Shown: positions 31,636-42,565 of the stretch, in pieces | Layout: each line of letters starts with the position of its first letter | Position numbering within the stretch: position 1 is the first letter of the stretch | NCBI RefSeq assembly: GCF_947179515.1 | Contig: NC_067488.1 | Span: forward strand, 30,322,039 to 30,386,038 | DNA length: 64,000 nucleotides | DNA from: Apodemus sylvaticus | Taxonomy: Eukaryota; Chordata; Mammalia; Rodentia; Muridae | Direction: 5' to 3' | The notes under the pieces: generated by a model | The model's input: the letters and a program-made list of their open reading frames with translations, nothing else | The model's database searches: none | Told to the model about the DNA's origin: nothing | Program-made: the position numbers and the translations under genes

Positions 31636-34600
31636 ATGGACTAAGAGGAGCAAGCTAATTATCAGCACTTCTCTAGGCCCTCTACCTAAAGATTCCTGTC
31701 TTGAGTTCCTGCCTTGGCTTCCCTTAGTGATGGGAAGTATGATCTATCAATACTGAACACATAAGTTTGGTTCCCATCATTTTCCCTAGCAGTGAAGTAT
31801 AACTACTGTTTAATGGCAACTTACACTGTGTTCAGTTTTGATATCCTCCAGAGAAGGCTGCGAATATATGGGAGACCGTCCATGGTCACATATAAGCACT
31901 CCACTATCTTTTACATGGACAGAAGTATTCTCAGACTTGAGCATCTGGGAAGGCAGGAATGGGGGGGGGGGGGGCGGGGAATGTGTTCTAAAGAAAATCC
32001 CCCAGATACTGAGAAGTGATTCTGTGTTTTATGAGATATTCTCAGTTATCCATATATATTATTCCATTTCATTGTATTAATAACAACCCCTTGGTAAAGA
32101 GAACTGTAGTTTCCTGCTATACCTTTTATACCTTCTCACCTTCTACTTTTATTCATGTCTTCCTGCCCAATATTTTATCCTGTCTCTGCATTCTCCACAC
32201 CTCTGCCCTCTCCCCACATCTACCTTCTCCACATACTCATCTTCTCCCACCCTCTGCCTTCATCCTTTCCTTTATCATGCCTTCTCCTCTCTCTCAGTAC
32301 CTGAGAAAAAGAATCTTGGATCCAGATTTTATATTAAGAAAATTATGGGTTCTTCTTGAGTTGACAAACACAGAACCAGCGAGGTGTGTATACCTCTGGG
32401 TTTTTATTAGATGAATATGAATCAAAAACTGACTTTGTAAAGCTGTTTTTCTAGAGACTGAAGACAGAATTGTGGAGGAAAGAGGAAGACATATCTTCCT
32501 AGAGTTTATGTTATTACAAAGGGAGAAAAAGAATAAAATAGGAAAAATAGGGTTGATAAGGGGTAAGCCAACTCAAACTGGGATTCAGGAGTTGGTCTGG
32601 AAAGGATGAAGTGAGAGACAGGGGTGGGAGGAAGCATCTGCTGAGTGCTGGAAAAACAGTTCCCACATTAGCCCACTGGCAGACCACAGACACGACTTTT
32701 CTTCCTAACCATCATTTCTCAAAAGTGCTCTGGACTGTCACTCTTCTGGACCTGGCATGAATTCTCAGATAGTTTCCACAGTTTTCTTAGACAGGGCTGG
32801 GAATGAAAATCTCTAACTATTTCTAGCCATCAAGACAGACAGCACTTCTGTTCCCTCAATTTGATTGTGTATAAATCCGGGAAAATGATTTGACTCTCAG
32901 CTTCAGCTGGCATTGAAACTTCTGTATAGAGTGGGTAGCCAGAGAGCCCAAAACCTGGAAAACACAAGTATTTTGTTCTCTCCTCTCCAAATGGCAACAC
33001 TAACTTCTTACCTCTCCAGGGTTCAACCTATCAGGAGAAAAATTACACATAACCATTTATGTGTTGAGTTGGCACCGGCACTGTTCTCCAGTGTTCCTGG
33101 ATATAGGAAAGGTTGGTTCCTTTTTCCTAAAAGACACTTTTCAGGTTTCTCTCAGACTCTCTATCAATGACTACCAAATACATCCATATGGGAAGGGATT
33201 TTTTACCTAATATCCATCCTAACTTCAACCCTTAGTCTTTACAGAAGGTAGTATACGTCAACAACATGTTCTCCTTGAGGTTATGTTTCTAATCTAAGAA
33301 GACTGTCTATCCTTGGTTATTTCCTGATTATGAGGAAGATGCAAGAATCCTTTCAACCCCCATATTAAGAGTTCCTTCCTTCCCAGTGTGGTCCTTCCTC
33401 AGTGTTGTACAACCCACTGATGAAGAGTAGTGGCCATGTAGACTTCTTAGATTCCTCTACACCAGATAACTCTCTGTTAAACCCTGGGAGAGTAGAACAC
33501 ATGCTCTGAATGATTCTGAGTCCTCTACTCAACCAGGATGTAGGAACAAAATTGATTCAGCTCTCCAGAACCCATCCCGATATATGTTGTCAACTCAACC
33601 ATTTCAAGTCACAAAGTGCTGTTCGATACAATTCTTCAGTAAAGGCTCAAATGATAAATAATTTGAAATATTCAGGAAAAGAAAATTTAAAACAAACTTA
33701 GTGGAAACCATCAACATATCCAGAAAAATAGAAAATTCTTGAGAGAAAAAAAAACAGAAAGAAATGTCAAGAAAAATAGAAGAATAAAAGCAGTGAACGA
33801 GGAAGAAAGGAAGGGGTAGAGAGGAGGAAGAGGGGAGAGTGAGGCAGGAGAGAGGGAACTGGAGTAGATACTTATGTGAGAAAGGAATGTGTAAATAAGC
33901 GCGCAAGCTCTAAGATGGCATAGGGGACTAAGTCCTAGTTAGACATCACTTCCCTTCCCTAAAGACAGTGACACTGAATGTTCTGTTTCAGTTTTGTCTA
34001 CTGCAGTAGACATCTGGTAAGGATGGCCCAGAACTCCCCTTAGAATGAAAGGGTTCTTGCCTTATTCTTGATTCTAGCTGAACTCAAGCAGAGATGGCCA
34101 CATTTTAACACCCTGTTACACACAGAAACTGAGGGAAAGTAACAGAAATGAGAGACATTGCAACATGTGTTTGAAGAAGGCTTACTTGTATTTCGAATGA
34201 GAGCCCCGTTCAGCACTTCCAGAGGAAGTAGTCATGTAAGTGAGTGCAGCTCTGGTGATGACATCTGACGTGCCAGCAGTACAGCTTCTTCTGAACTGCA
34301 ACACATTTCTCTATTGTTCATTGTAAGGATTTAAAGCCACGAGCACTGCAGAGATTAACCAACTGGTTTCCAGTCCCACAGCTAATCAAAGAAAGAGGAT
34401 TCCAGTCTATTTTTCCCACAAACTCCAATGGAGATTGTGTTTATTTCCTATTGCTGCTGTGACCATTCCCACAAATTCAATGTCACAAAGTCACACAAGC
34501 TTCCTCTCTGTGGTTCATGAGTCAGGATCCCCATTTGGCTCTACGGGGCTAAAAAGCAAATGGCCAGGATGGTTTCATTCTTTCCTGGGGATCTGGGAAG

Positions 34601-34866
34601 AATACTGTGTGCTCTCACCAGTCAGATTTTGGAGGTCACCTGCATCCTTTATGTGGTCTTTTCCTGTCTCCAAAACCAGAAGTAAGGTCATAGTCTGACT
34701 CCTCTTGTCCTGGTATTTCTGTCATTAATTCATCCTCTTTGGCATTTAAACCTTTTAGCCCCTTCTTACATGAAAACTTTGGAGCTGAATTAAGTAAGCC
34801 AAGATAACTTTGTTTCAAGATTCGGGAATTACCTATATATGCAATGTCTTTTTAACGTGCAAGTTA
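31636..34866. other. Unique DNA with G14 run; no gene recognised
   Basis: A run of 14 G at 31961-31974 (then CGGGG) is the main low-complexity feature. A pyrimidine-rich patch lies at about 32150-32290. Frames at 32016-32414 (132 codons, translated pyrimidine-rich DNA) and 33604-33906 have no recognised domains. I see no repeat family, exon or RNA gene. Confidence 0.5.
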
Positions 34867-34872
34867 ATATAT

Positions 34873-35900
34873 TCAGATTGTCGGCAACCAACAAATTGGG
34901 AAAAGATCTTCACCAACCCTACATCAAATAGAGGGCTAATATCCAATATATACAAAGAACTCAAGAAGTTAGACCCCAGAAAACCAAATAACCCTATTAA
35001 AAAATGGGGTACAGAGTTAAACAAAGAATTCTCACCTGAAGAACTTCAGATGGCGGAGAAACATCTTAAAAATGCTGAGCTTCATTAGTCATTAGGGAAA
35101 TGCAAATCAAAACAACCCTGAGATTTCACCTTATACAAGTCAAAATGGCCAAGATTAAAAATTCTGGAGACAGCAGGTGTTGGCAAGGATGTGGAAAAAG
35201 AGGATAACTCCTCCACTGCTGGTGAGGTTGCAAATTGGTACAACCACTCTGGAAATCATTCTGGCAGTTCCTCAGAAAACTGGGCACCTCACTTCTGGAA
35301 GATCCTGCTATACCACTCCTGGGCATATACCCAGAGGATTCCCCACCATGTAATAAGGATACATGCTCCACTATGTTCATAGCAGCCCTATTTATAATAG
35401 CCAGAAGCTGGAAAGAACCCAGGTATTCCTCAACAAAAGACTGGATGCAAAAAATGTGCTATATCTACACAATGGAGTACTATTCAGCCATTAGAAACAA
35501 TGAATTCATGAACTTCATAGGCAAATAGATCGAGCTGGAGAACATCTTACTAAGTGAGGTAACCCAGTCTCAAAAGATCAATCATGGTATGCACTCACTA
35601 ATAAGTGGATATAAACCTAGAAAACTGGAATACCCAAAACATAATCCACACATCAAATGAGGTGCAAGAAGAACAGAGGAGTGGCCCCTTGTTCTGGAAA
35701 GACTCAGTGTAGCAGTATAGGGCAAAACAAGAACAGGGAAGTGGGAAGGGGTGGGTGGGAGAGCAGGGGGAGGGAAGAGGACTTATGGGACTTTCAGGGA
35801 GTAGGGGGCCAGAAAAGGAGAAATCATTTGAAATGTAAATAAAAAATATATCGAATTAAAAAAAATCCTGCTAATACAAAAAAATATATAGTCAGATTGT
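34873..35900 (+). mobile_element. 5'-truncated LINE-1 with TSD
   Basis: The body starts at 34882 inside ORF2 and ends with the rat-type 3' UTR near 35866. TCAGATTGT at 34873-34881 recurs at 35892-35900. Both are preceded by similar ATATAT sequence, giving a TSD of 9 exact and about 15 imperfect bases. The tail holds a 12-base non-A segment (TCCTGCTAATAC, 35868-35879) between two A-runs. Confidence 0.9.
34882..35609 (+). pseudogene. LINE-1 ORF2 C-terminal fragment, frameshifted
   Basis: Roughly 240 codons of the ORF2p C-terminal region. Relative to the copy at 30.4 kb, the A-run at about 35069-35073 is 5 bases instead of 6. This shifts the frame, so the upstream frame stops at 35088. The downstream part is open in another frame at 35235-35528. 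Catalytic domains are absent. It is more diverged than the 2.0 and 30.4 kb copies. Confidence 0.9.
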
Positions 35901-36630
35901 GGAGATTAAGATGGAGACAAGGGGATTGTAGGACACAGGTAGTATGAATGGAAAGTGAAGAAATGAAGGACCTTAACCGGGGAAGGAATGTGAGGGGTAA
36001 CGCAAAAGGAGAGGGGAAATGATAAATAACACTGAGGATTTTGGAAAGGTGCATATTAAGACATATTATTTTATAAGCATATACTGTGTGTGCATGTAGA
36101 TATAGATATATAGATGCAGATAGTTTAGATGGTCTTATTCTACAGAGTGATGGTTTTCCATTCAACCATAGGAAATCTAACAAAAACCCCAATACTAGCC
36201 TTGTATGCTTCCAATACACCCTCAAAACAATATAAACTTTTACCATTGCCCTTAGTTGCCTCACAGAACTTGGTTGTGAGACCCTATTGTTGAGATACCA
36301 CATAATTTGGTCACAGTACCTGAAGAATCTCTCTGAAACAGACCTGGAAGCTTTCTCACTGAGAACAGGTTCTTCCAGTATGAGAAGGGGCTGTACAAGC
36401 TTGCTTCAAGGAGTGAACACTTACACAAAATCTGCAGAATACGACATCTGTCAACATGTCAACAAGGAACGGAAAGAAAATTTCACAGAGGCCCACTTAT
36501 AGATATGGAGCTACAACCATCAATAGCTGCTGAGGAAGGAAGGCTTTGTTTTCTCCAGAAACAAGTACCCATGTTGGTTTCCCAATGCTAAGTAATTTCC
36601 CTTGGAAATGTATCTAAGAGTAACGCCAGT
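35901..36630. other. Unique DNA, no gene recognised
   Basis: A 159-codon minus frame (35824-36303) starts inside the L1 tail and has no recognised domain. It contains hydrophobic stretches that are likely chance. Confidence 0.5.
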
Positions 36631-36634
36631 TTTT

Positions 36635-37170
36635 TATATATACATATGTTATATATATACATATGTGCATATCAGAATTACAGCACTCAAAAATTTGAGA
36701 AAAGACCCAGGAGGAGTTGGAGGGGAAGAAGATATAAGTGCTATAAATACAGGATTTGTGTGTATAAAATTATCACCCAGAAAAAAAAAAGTCAATTGCT
36801 CAGAACTTGGGAAAGGGTTGAAGGGCACTATCTCAAATAGGTGACCATGGATGACCTCAGTAAGGAGGGCATGGAGCAGCAGCAGTGTGAACGTGTCACT
36901 GCAGGATCTGACTAAACCAGGTCCTCCAATCGTTGGAAGCCTCGGGGTGACCTCTTTGCTCAGCAATCTGCCCATATTGTGAATGTGGCTTCTTAGAACA
37001 TGAAGAATACTCAGCTGTCACTTGACCATAATTTGAAAAGTCAGGAGTAGGTCTTTGGAAAAGCTGCTTCAGACAGCAAGAATATTTTAGTGCACAGAGA
37101 AATATGCCCATCTGATGAAAGATGTGGAGAAAGGGGTGGCAGAAAACTGTATTCCCTTATAGCTCCAGGA
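36635..37170. other. TA-rich patch and unique DNA
   Basis: TATATATACATATG units occupy 36635-36672. The rest is unique DNA without a supported gene. Confidence 0.5.
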
Positions 37171-37330
37171 ACCTCGGCATTCATTTTATTTTATGTGGCA
37201 ATGCTGTCATTTTCGACACTAGCAGCGAGACTGTTCGATGAATATTTAATCGTGTCGGGCTTCCCTTCGCTCCTGTTCCTTTAGCACTCCTGGCTAAAGC
37301 CTTTCTGTAGTAATAACTTTAATCATCAAA
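37171..37330. other. CpG-retaining segment, possible conserved element
   Basis: Within about 90 bases (37174-37271) there are several intact CpGs (TTTTCGACACTAGCAGCGAG, GTTCGATG, TTAATCGTGTCGGGC, CCTTCGCTCC). Bulk rodent DNA of this A/T content has lost most CpG. No repeat or long coding frame explains it. This suggests constraint or an unmethylated element. It is an inference. Confidence 0.35.
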
Positions 37331-38745
37331 CACCAGAACAGAGCCTCTGCTATCCATTTGGGAACTGAGGGAACTGTGGTGCAGATCACACTGTGGGCTC
37401 TGAGGGACAGGTGGTTGGTTAGGCAGTGCAGGACAGGTCCCAAGACAGACTGATGGAGGCCTGCTCACCCTAGGGAAGATCATTAAGCCTCAGACAACAT
37501 TTGGCATTTCCACAGACACCTGTTTGCCAATCCCACTGGCAATAGGCTTACACACAGTGTTAATCCCTGCTGCATTCAATGATGTGCAAGAAATATCAGG
37601 AAAGAGAAGGAGTCCCCACAGTGGTGGAGAGAGGAAGGAAGCACAAGATCTCTGGAGGGTTGCGGGTGGGGGGGGTTTGCATCTTTCCTCCAATGTTGTA
37701 TGGGAGTAAAGAAGAATCAGGACTGTCTCCATAGAAAAGCAGGGACAATAACAATTGGCACACCGCCAGGAGTAGCACAGTCCTCACTGTATGTCACTGT
37801 GACACCAGGCTACATAGATGTGTTTTCTATGTATGTGGAAATTGAGGCTTAATGAAAGTAGATGAGCCTCTGAGGTTCCAGGCATAATGAGTGGCATAGA
37901 TGATACAACCTTGTCTCTCTGACTCCAGGGTCAGTAGGCACATTCCACAGAGTCCAGGGCTTCTTGCAGAGTAAGACGTCAAGATCCTCAAGGGTGAGGA
38001 CTCTGCCTTAGACTTCTCTTTTCTATCTTCCTACCTCCTGATGATTGTCCATGAGGCAAGCACAGTACCAGGTACAGTGCACAAGTTTATTCTCCATGGT
38101 TCATGTGCAAAGCTGGGGGAAAAGATCAGCAACACAGCTCCATAGTTGCCAATCCACCTCCATGAACAGGACCTTTAGAAATTGAGTATAGAGAAGAACT
38201 TGTATTGCCAGGGAACGAGAAATATGAAGGTGTATTAGAGGGGCTACGAGGTAGACTCACAAGAGCTGCTGACTCCTACACCATGTTCTTTGAATGGTTA
38301 CTCCTGTGATAAATATTTTGTACAAATTAGCTCATTTAATAGGTGGGGTGTGGTTTATTCACAGCTGGTAACAAGAACCAAAGTATTAAGGTAGGAATAT
38401 GGGCTGTATGGAAAGGTGGCTGGATGAGTTCAGAGCAGTCTTCGAATTGAGAGCTTCTATGTTCAGGCACTATACTAGGTAGAGGAGAGTAAAGGGAAAA
38501 GAAATGATGTCCAGGAGTGAGAGTGAGGATGGCCACACACGGATACCATTCTAATTGTGGCAGAATTACATTAACATTCAGAGATGCAAGATCTCAAGCT
38601 GTAAGGGTTTACCTGGCCTGAGAGGAAGTGGGAGGGTTAGATGAACTTATGAGTAAAGATAAACAATTCCACGCTTTCTTCTTTGAAGGGCTGAGCAAGC
38701 AAGCATTCAATTTTTGTTTAGAATATTTCTTTTGACATAGAGATA
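37331..38745. other. Unique DNA, no gene recognised
   Basis: A short G-rich run near 37669-37676 and overlapping short frames at 37490-37787 are the only features. None is convincing as coding. Confidence 0.5.
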
Positions 38746-38748
38746 TAC

Positions 38749-38905
38749 ATGCGCGCACGCACACACACACCAAAAAGAAAAGGAAAGAACAGTCAGTGTT
38801 TACATTTGAATAACCAGGATTTACCAAATATTCTGCCTAATTGTTTTATGTTGGCCAGGGAAATTATTATTATTATTATTATTATTGTCATCATCATCAT
38901 CACTA
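38749..38905 (+). repeat. (CA)n and (ATT)n/(ATC)n microsatellites
   Basis: CGCGCACGCACACACACAC at about 38751-38770; ATT units at about 38863-38886 run into ATC units to about 38903. The second tract abuts a reversed B1 and probably grew from its tail. Confidence 0.9.
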
Positions 38906-38911
38906 TTATCA

Positions 38912-39034
38912 TTTTGAGACATGCTCTCTATCTATAGCCCTGGCTATCTTAATAGACTTAATTTGAACTCATAAAGATCCACCTGCCTTTTCCTCCCAAG
39001 TGCTGAGAGTAATGGTGAATACCACCATACACAG
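38912..39034 (-). repeat. B1 SINE, reverse
   Basis: TTTTGAGACATGCTCTCTATCTATAGCCCTGGCT, AAAGATCCACCTGCCTTTTCCTCCCAAGTGCTGAGA and CACCATACACAGC match reversed B1 from tail to head. Confidence 0.82.
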
Positions 39035-39099
39035 CAAAGATATGTTTTTAAATAGGTAAATTAGTATTAAGATACTGAGGTTTTTTAATAGCTGATATA

Positions 39100-39235
39100 T
39101 CATTACTTTTCACAATATAGAAACCTCATTATTTCCATTTTACAGAAAAAAATGCCGAGGGCTAGAGTAGTGAAGAGCCATTCTCAGGAACCAACATCTA
39201 TAAAGTTGAGTTCAGATCTGTTTTGCTCCAGAAGC
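39100..39235 (-). repeat. Probable MIR fragment, reverse
   Basis: CCTCATTATTTCCATTTTACAGAAAAAAATGCCGAGGGCTAGAGTAG resembles the reversed MIR core (CCCATTTTACAGATGAGGAAACTGAGGC), with strong divergence. Confidence 0.5.
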
Positions 39236-39265
39236 TGGGATATGGTGATATCTGATACCTCTATG

Positions 39266-39267
39266 AC

Positions 39268-39311
<44 letters not shown>

Positions 39312-39316
39312 AGAAA

Positions 39317-39356
<40 letters not shown>
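39266..39356 (+). repeat. (GAAA)n array
   Basis: About 90 bp of GAAA units with two GAAGAAA interruptions near 39310-39320. Confidence 0.97.
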
Positions 39357-39357
<1 letters not shown>

Positions 39358-39361
39358 CTCC

Positions 39362-39600
39362 CCACTTTCTACTCTATAAGTTTCAGTGTATCTGGTTTCA
39401 TGTGGAGGTCCTTGATCTACTGGACTTGAGTTTTGAGCAAGGAGATAAGAATGGGTCGATTTGCATTTTTCTGCTTTGCTGACCTCCAATTGATCCAGTG
39501 CCACTTGCTAAAAATTCTGTCTTTTATTCCCACAGGATATTTTTAGCTCCTTTGTCAAATATCAAGTGACTACAGGTGTCTTGATTCTAAGAAGGCAATG
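39362..39600 (-). mobile_element. LINE-1 ORF2 fragment, reverse
   Basis: AAGTTTCAGTGTATCTGG and CATGTGGAGGTCCTTGATC, then TTGATCCAGTGCCACTTGC and TTAGCTCCTTTGTCAAATATCAAG, are reversed ORF2 downstream of the reverse transcriptase domain. No 3' UTR and no TSD. Confidence 0.75.
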
Positions 39601-39769
39601 TATATTCCTGAATGCGATCTTTTATAGGGGATCACAGTTAAGTGATTGAATGAATCTCAGAACAGACTTTGAACTTTGGACTTTTAACATTGTTGAGACT
39701 GTGATAGGGTAGTGGGACTTTTGAAGTTGGACTAAATATATTTTTGCTTTATGTTGTGGCCAGGTATGG

Positions 39770-40045
39770 TCCCTATGCTGGTTTAAATATGCTTGGCTCA
39801 GGGAGTGGCACTATTAGGAGGTGTGACCTGTTGGAGGAAGAGTGTCACTGTGGGGATGGGATTTGAGATCCTCCTATTAGCCCCCTGGAGGCCAGTCTCT
39901 CCTGGTGCAGCTGGATCAAGATGCAAAACTCTCAGTTCCTACAGCACCATATCTGCCTCGATGCTGTCATCTTACTGCCATGATGTTAATGGACTGAAAT
40001 TCTGATCCTGTAAACCAGCCCCCAAATAAATGTTGCCTTTTATAA
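39770..40045 (+). repeat. Rodent interspersed repeat (class uncertain)
   Basis: GTTTAAATATGCTTGGCTCAGGGAGTGGC, GAGGTGTGACCTGTTGGAGGAAGAGTG, TGTAAACCAGCCCCCAAATAAATG and CTTTTATAAGAG are blocks of an abundant murid repeat that I know only by consensus. Its tail seeds the following purine array. Confidence 0.6.
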
Positions 40046-40048
40046 GAG

Positions 40049-40054
40049 TTAGAA

Positions 40055-40103
<49 letters not shown>

Positions 40104-40366
40104 AAAGAAGGAGGAGGAAGAGGGAAGGAAGGAAGGAAGGAAGGAAGGAAGGAAGGAGGGAGGGAGGGAGGGAAGGAAAGGAAGGAAGGAAGGAAGGAAG
40201 GAAGGAAGGAAGGAAGGAAGGAAGGAAGGAAGGAAGGAAGGAAGGAAGGAAGGAAGGGAGGGAGGGAGGGAGGGAGGGAGGGAGGGAGGGAGGGAGGGAG
40301 GGAGGGATGGAAGGAAGGAAGGAAGGAAGGAAGGAAGGGAAAAGAAGGAAAGAGAAAAGAAAAGAT
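40049..40366 (+). repeat. (GAAA)n/(GGAA)n/(GGGA)n purine array
   Basis: About 318 bp, essentially all purine. GAAA units come first, then GGAA, GGGA (about 40256-40307) and GGAA again. Frames through it on both strands are translated repeat. Confidence 0.97.
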
Positions 40367-40491
40367 TGGTATAGATTTTTAAATACAGCAATTCATTAAG
40401 CTCAGCTCTGAGTCCTGAGTTTGTAGCATTATGTATGGAGATATCTTTGTGATGGGTTAAATTCTGACCTTTATCTTAAGAGTTCATCATT

Positions 40492-40618
40492 TGCTGGGCA
40501 GTGGTGGCACATACCTTTAATCCCAACACTTGGGAGGCAGAGGCATGCAGATTTGAGTTCGAGACCAGCCTGGTCTATAGAGTGAGTTCCAGGACATCCA
40601 GGGCTACACAAAGAAACC

Positions 40619-40621
<3 letters not shown>
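40492..40621 (+). repeat. B1 SINE
   Basis: GCTGGGCAGTGGTGGCACATACC, TTTAATCCCAACACTTGGGAGG, GAGACCAGCCTGGTC and CAGGACATCCAGGGCTACAC give a near-complete B1. A (TA)n tract at 40624-40651 replaces the tail. Confidence 0.93.
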
Positions 40622-40653
<32 letters not shown>

Positions 40654-40654
40654 C

Positions 40655-41555
40655 TATTTGAGATGTCAGCTGGAGAAATGGACACTCTGAGATGTACACT
40701 GAAGAAACAGTAATGGAGGAGATGAGATGGGGGTTTGCACTGGTATGGAAGGATATTTCCAAGAACCATTCAGTAAATCAAGGGGAAGTGTAGGGAAGAA
40801 TCTGAAAGCTGAGGAGAGGACACTTCCACATCTCTGGGTATGCTCAAGTGGCCTTTTGTGAAAGTCCTATGAGATACTCCACAAAAACATACCTGCTATT
40901 TCAAGTCAATGTCAACTTGATCCAAGGGAAGAATTACAAAATATCCAGAATGGAGTTTCCCTGAGTGGGACATAAATAGCAAACCCTTACCTTCAAGGAT
41001 CAATGTTCTATTCTGGAAAAGGATTGGAAGGATTTTAAGAGCTGAAGGTAGTGGATGACTCTGAGGAAACTATTTTCTAGACGCAACAGGATGGGTACAC
41101 AGATGGACTCAGAGGGACTGTGGCAGCATTTCCAAGACCTGCCCAAGGTCAAGTCAAACAAAATCATAGCAAGAAGAAAGAGCAATGAGCACAATCTCCC
41201 ACACTCAGCCAAGAAGCTCTTCACTATGGAAACATCAGTTTTCATCAATGGAATAAGACTGAGTGCGTCAGCCACACTGCAGCGCAGGCCCCATGTTCAG
41301 AAGACATTGAGCAGACACAAAATGGGCTCAGTTTTACTTTTGTTCTTGTTCTTGCCTTCATTTTTACTTTATTTAAGAGTGGGAGAAGGGCAAGCATGAA
41401 GTTAAGTGGATGGGGAGCAATCTGAGAGGAGTTAGAAGAGAAAACAGCGTAGGATCAAAATATGGCTTACAAATTTTTCAAGAAAAATAAAAACTTCTTT
41501 TAGAAAATGTAATTGGTAATTAGCAATAAGAGTTGGATCCTTCCACACTAGTGGA
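40655..41555. other. Unique DNA, no gene recognised
   Basis: A 114-codon frame (41055-41399) has a hydrophobic, Leu/Phe-rich C-terminus (LLLFLFLPSFLLYL) but no recognised domain. The hydrophobic part comes from a pyrimidine-rich tract. Likely chance. Confidence 0.45.
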
Positions 41556-41775
41556 GAAAGGTGAGAGCGAGCCGGGCAGTGGTGGTGCACGCCTGTAATC
41601 CCAGCACTATGGGAGACAGAAGCAGGAGGATTTCTGAGTTCGAGGCCAGCCTGGTCTATAGAGTGAGTTCCAGGACAGCCAGGGCTATACAGAGAAACCC
41701 TGTCTCGAAAAAACCAAATCCAAAAAACCAAAAAAAGAAAAAAAGAAAAAGAGAAAAGAAAAGAAAGGTGAGAGC
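41556..41775 (+). repeat. B1 SINE with 13-bp TSD
   Basis: A complete B1 (about 41569-41710) and A-rich tail to 41762 are flanked by GAAAGGTGAGAGC at 41556-41568 and 41763-41775. GCCGGGCAGTGGTGG at the head and GGCTATACAGAGAAACCCTG near the end are typical. It is a recent insertion. Confidence 0.95.
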
Positions 41776-42360
41776 ATTTGTTCCCCTTGGAGAAGGCTCG
41801 GCTCTGTGTAAACTGTATGTAAACTGAAGAGAGAAGATGCAGGATGGAGAGAAATATCCCAGAAATGTTCATTGAGGATGTGGGACAACCAGTGCCACAC
41901 AGCTAAAAGGGCAACTTCAAATTGTCCTCAGTTTTTATCACTGCATAGTCCAGTTATAGATTCTAATGCTGTAGAATAGACAACCCCAATTGTATCATGA
42001 AACATAAAAGGTAACCGGTCTCTGGTGGTCAAGACAACAGACAGGGCACAGCAGAGATGTCTTGCTTCTGCTCCACAATATCTGGGTTTTATATCAAAAA
42101 GATTAGGTCACAGTGACTCAAAAAGTGGGGTATGGGATTGCCTGGGGACTTGTTCTCTCATGTGACCAGTGCCCAGCTAGAGCTCAGTTGATGTACATAG
42201 ACCTTAACTTGTCAACATAACTTAACATTTTTTGAGGAATGGTAACTCTACATAATCAGTCCTATTTTCCTGAAATGACTGCAGAGCATAGAAGGATTGA
42301 AATGCACTACTTCCATCAGTTTCCCCAGGGTCTATAGTATTCTTCTGATTTTGTTTAAAA
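41776..42360. other. Unique DNA, no gene recognised
   Basis: Nothing beyond unique sequence was seen. Confidence 0.5.
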
Positions 42361-42361
42361 A

Positions 42362-42565
42362 ACATCTAAGCCGGAATGAGAGAGAGTAGTGTACCACTCA
42401 AGGCAGGAGGATCAGGATTTAAGATCAATCTCAGCCATATAATAAACTCCAGGTCAGCCTGGAGGTCATGCATGCACATGAACACACACACAAAGAGACA
42501 CACATTCATATATGCACATATTTACACAAACACATATGCACATGCACTCAAGCACATACAAGGGT
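42362..42565 (+). repeat. Old B4/B1-like SINE with (CA)n tail
   Basis: GCAGGAGGATCAGGATTTAAGATCAATCTCAGC and CCAGGTCAGCCTGGAGG resemble diverged B4/B1. Imperfect CACACA and CATATGCACA units run from 42482 to 42560. Confidence 0.5.

Noticed and set aside
39972..40391. Low-complexity frames on both strands
   Set aside because: Translated purine array, same reasoning as the array near 18.8 kb.
41432..41872. 146-codon minus-strand frame
   Set aside because: Most of it is the reverse of a B1 SINE and its tail.
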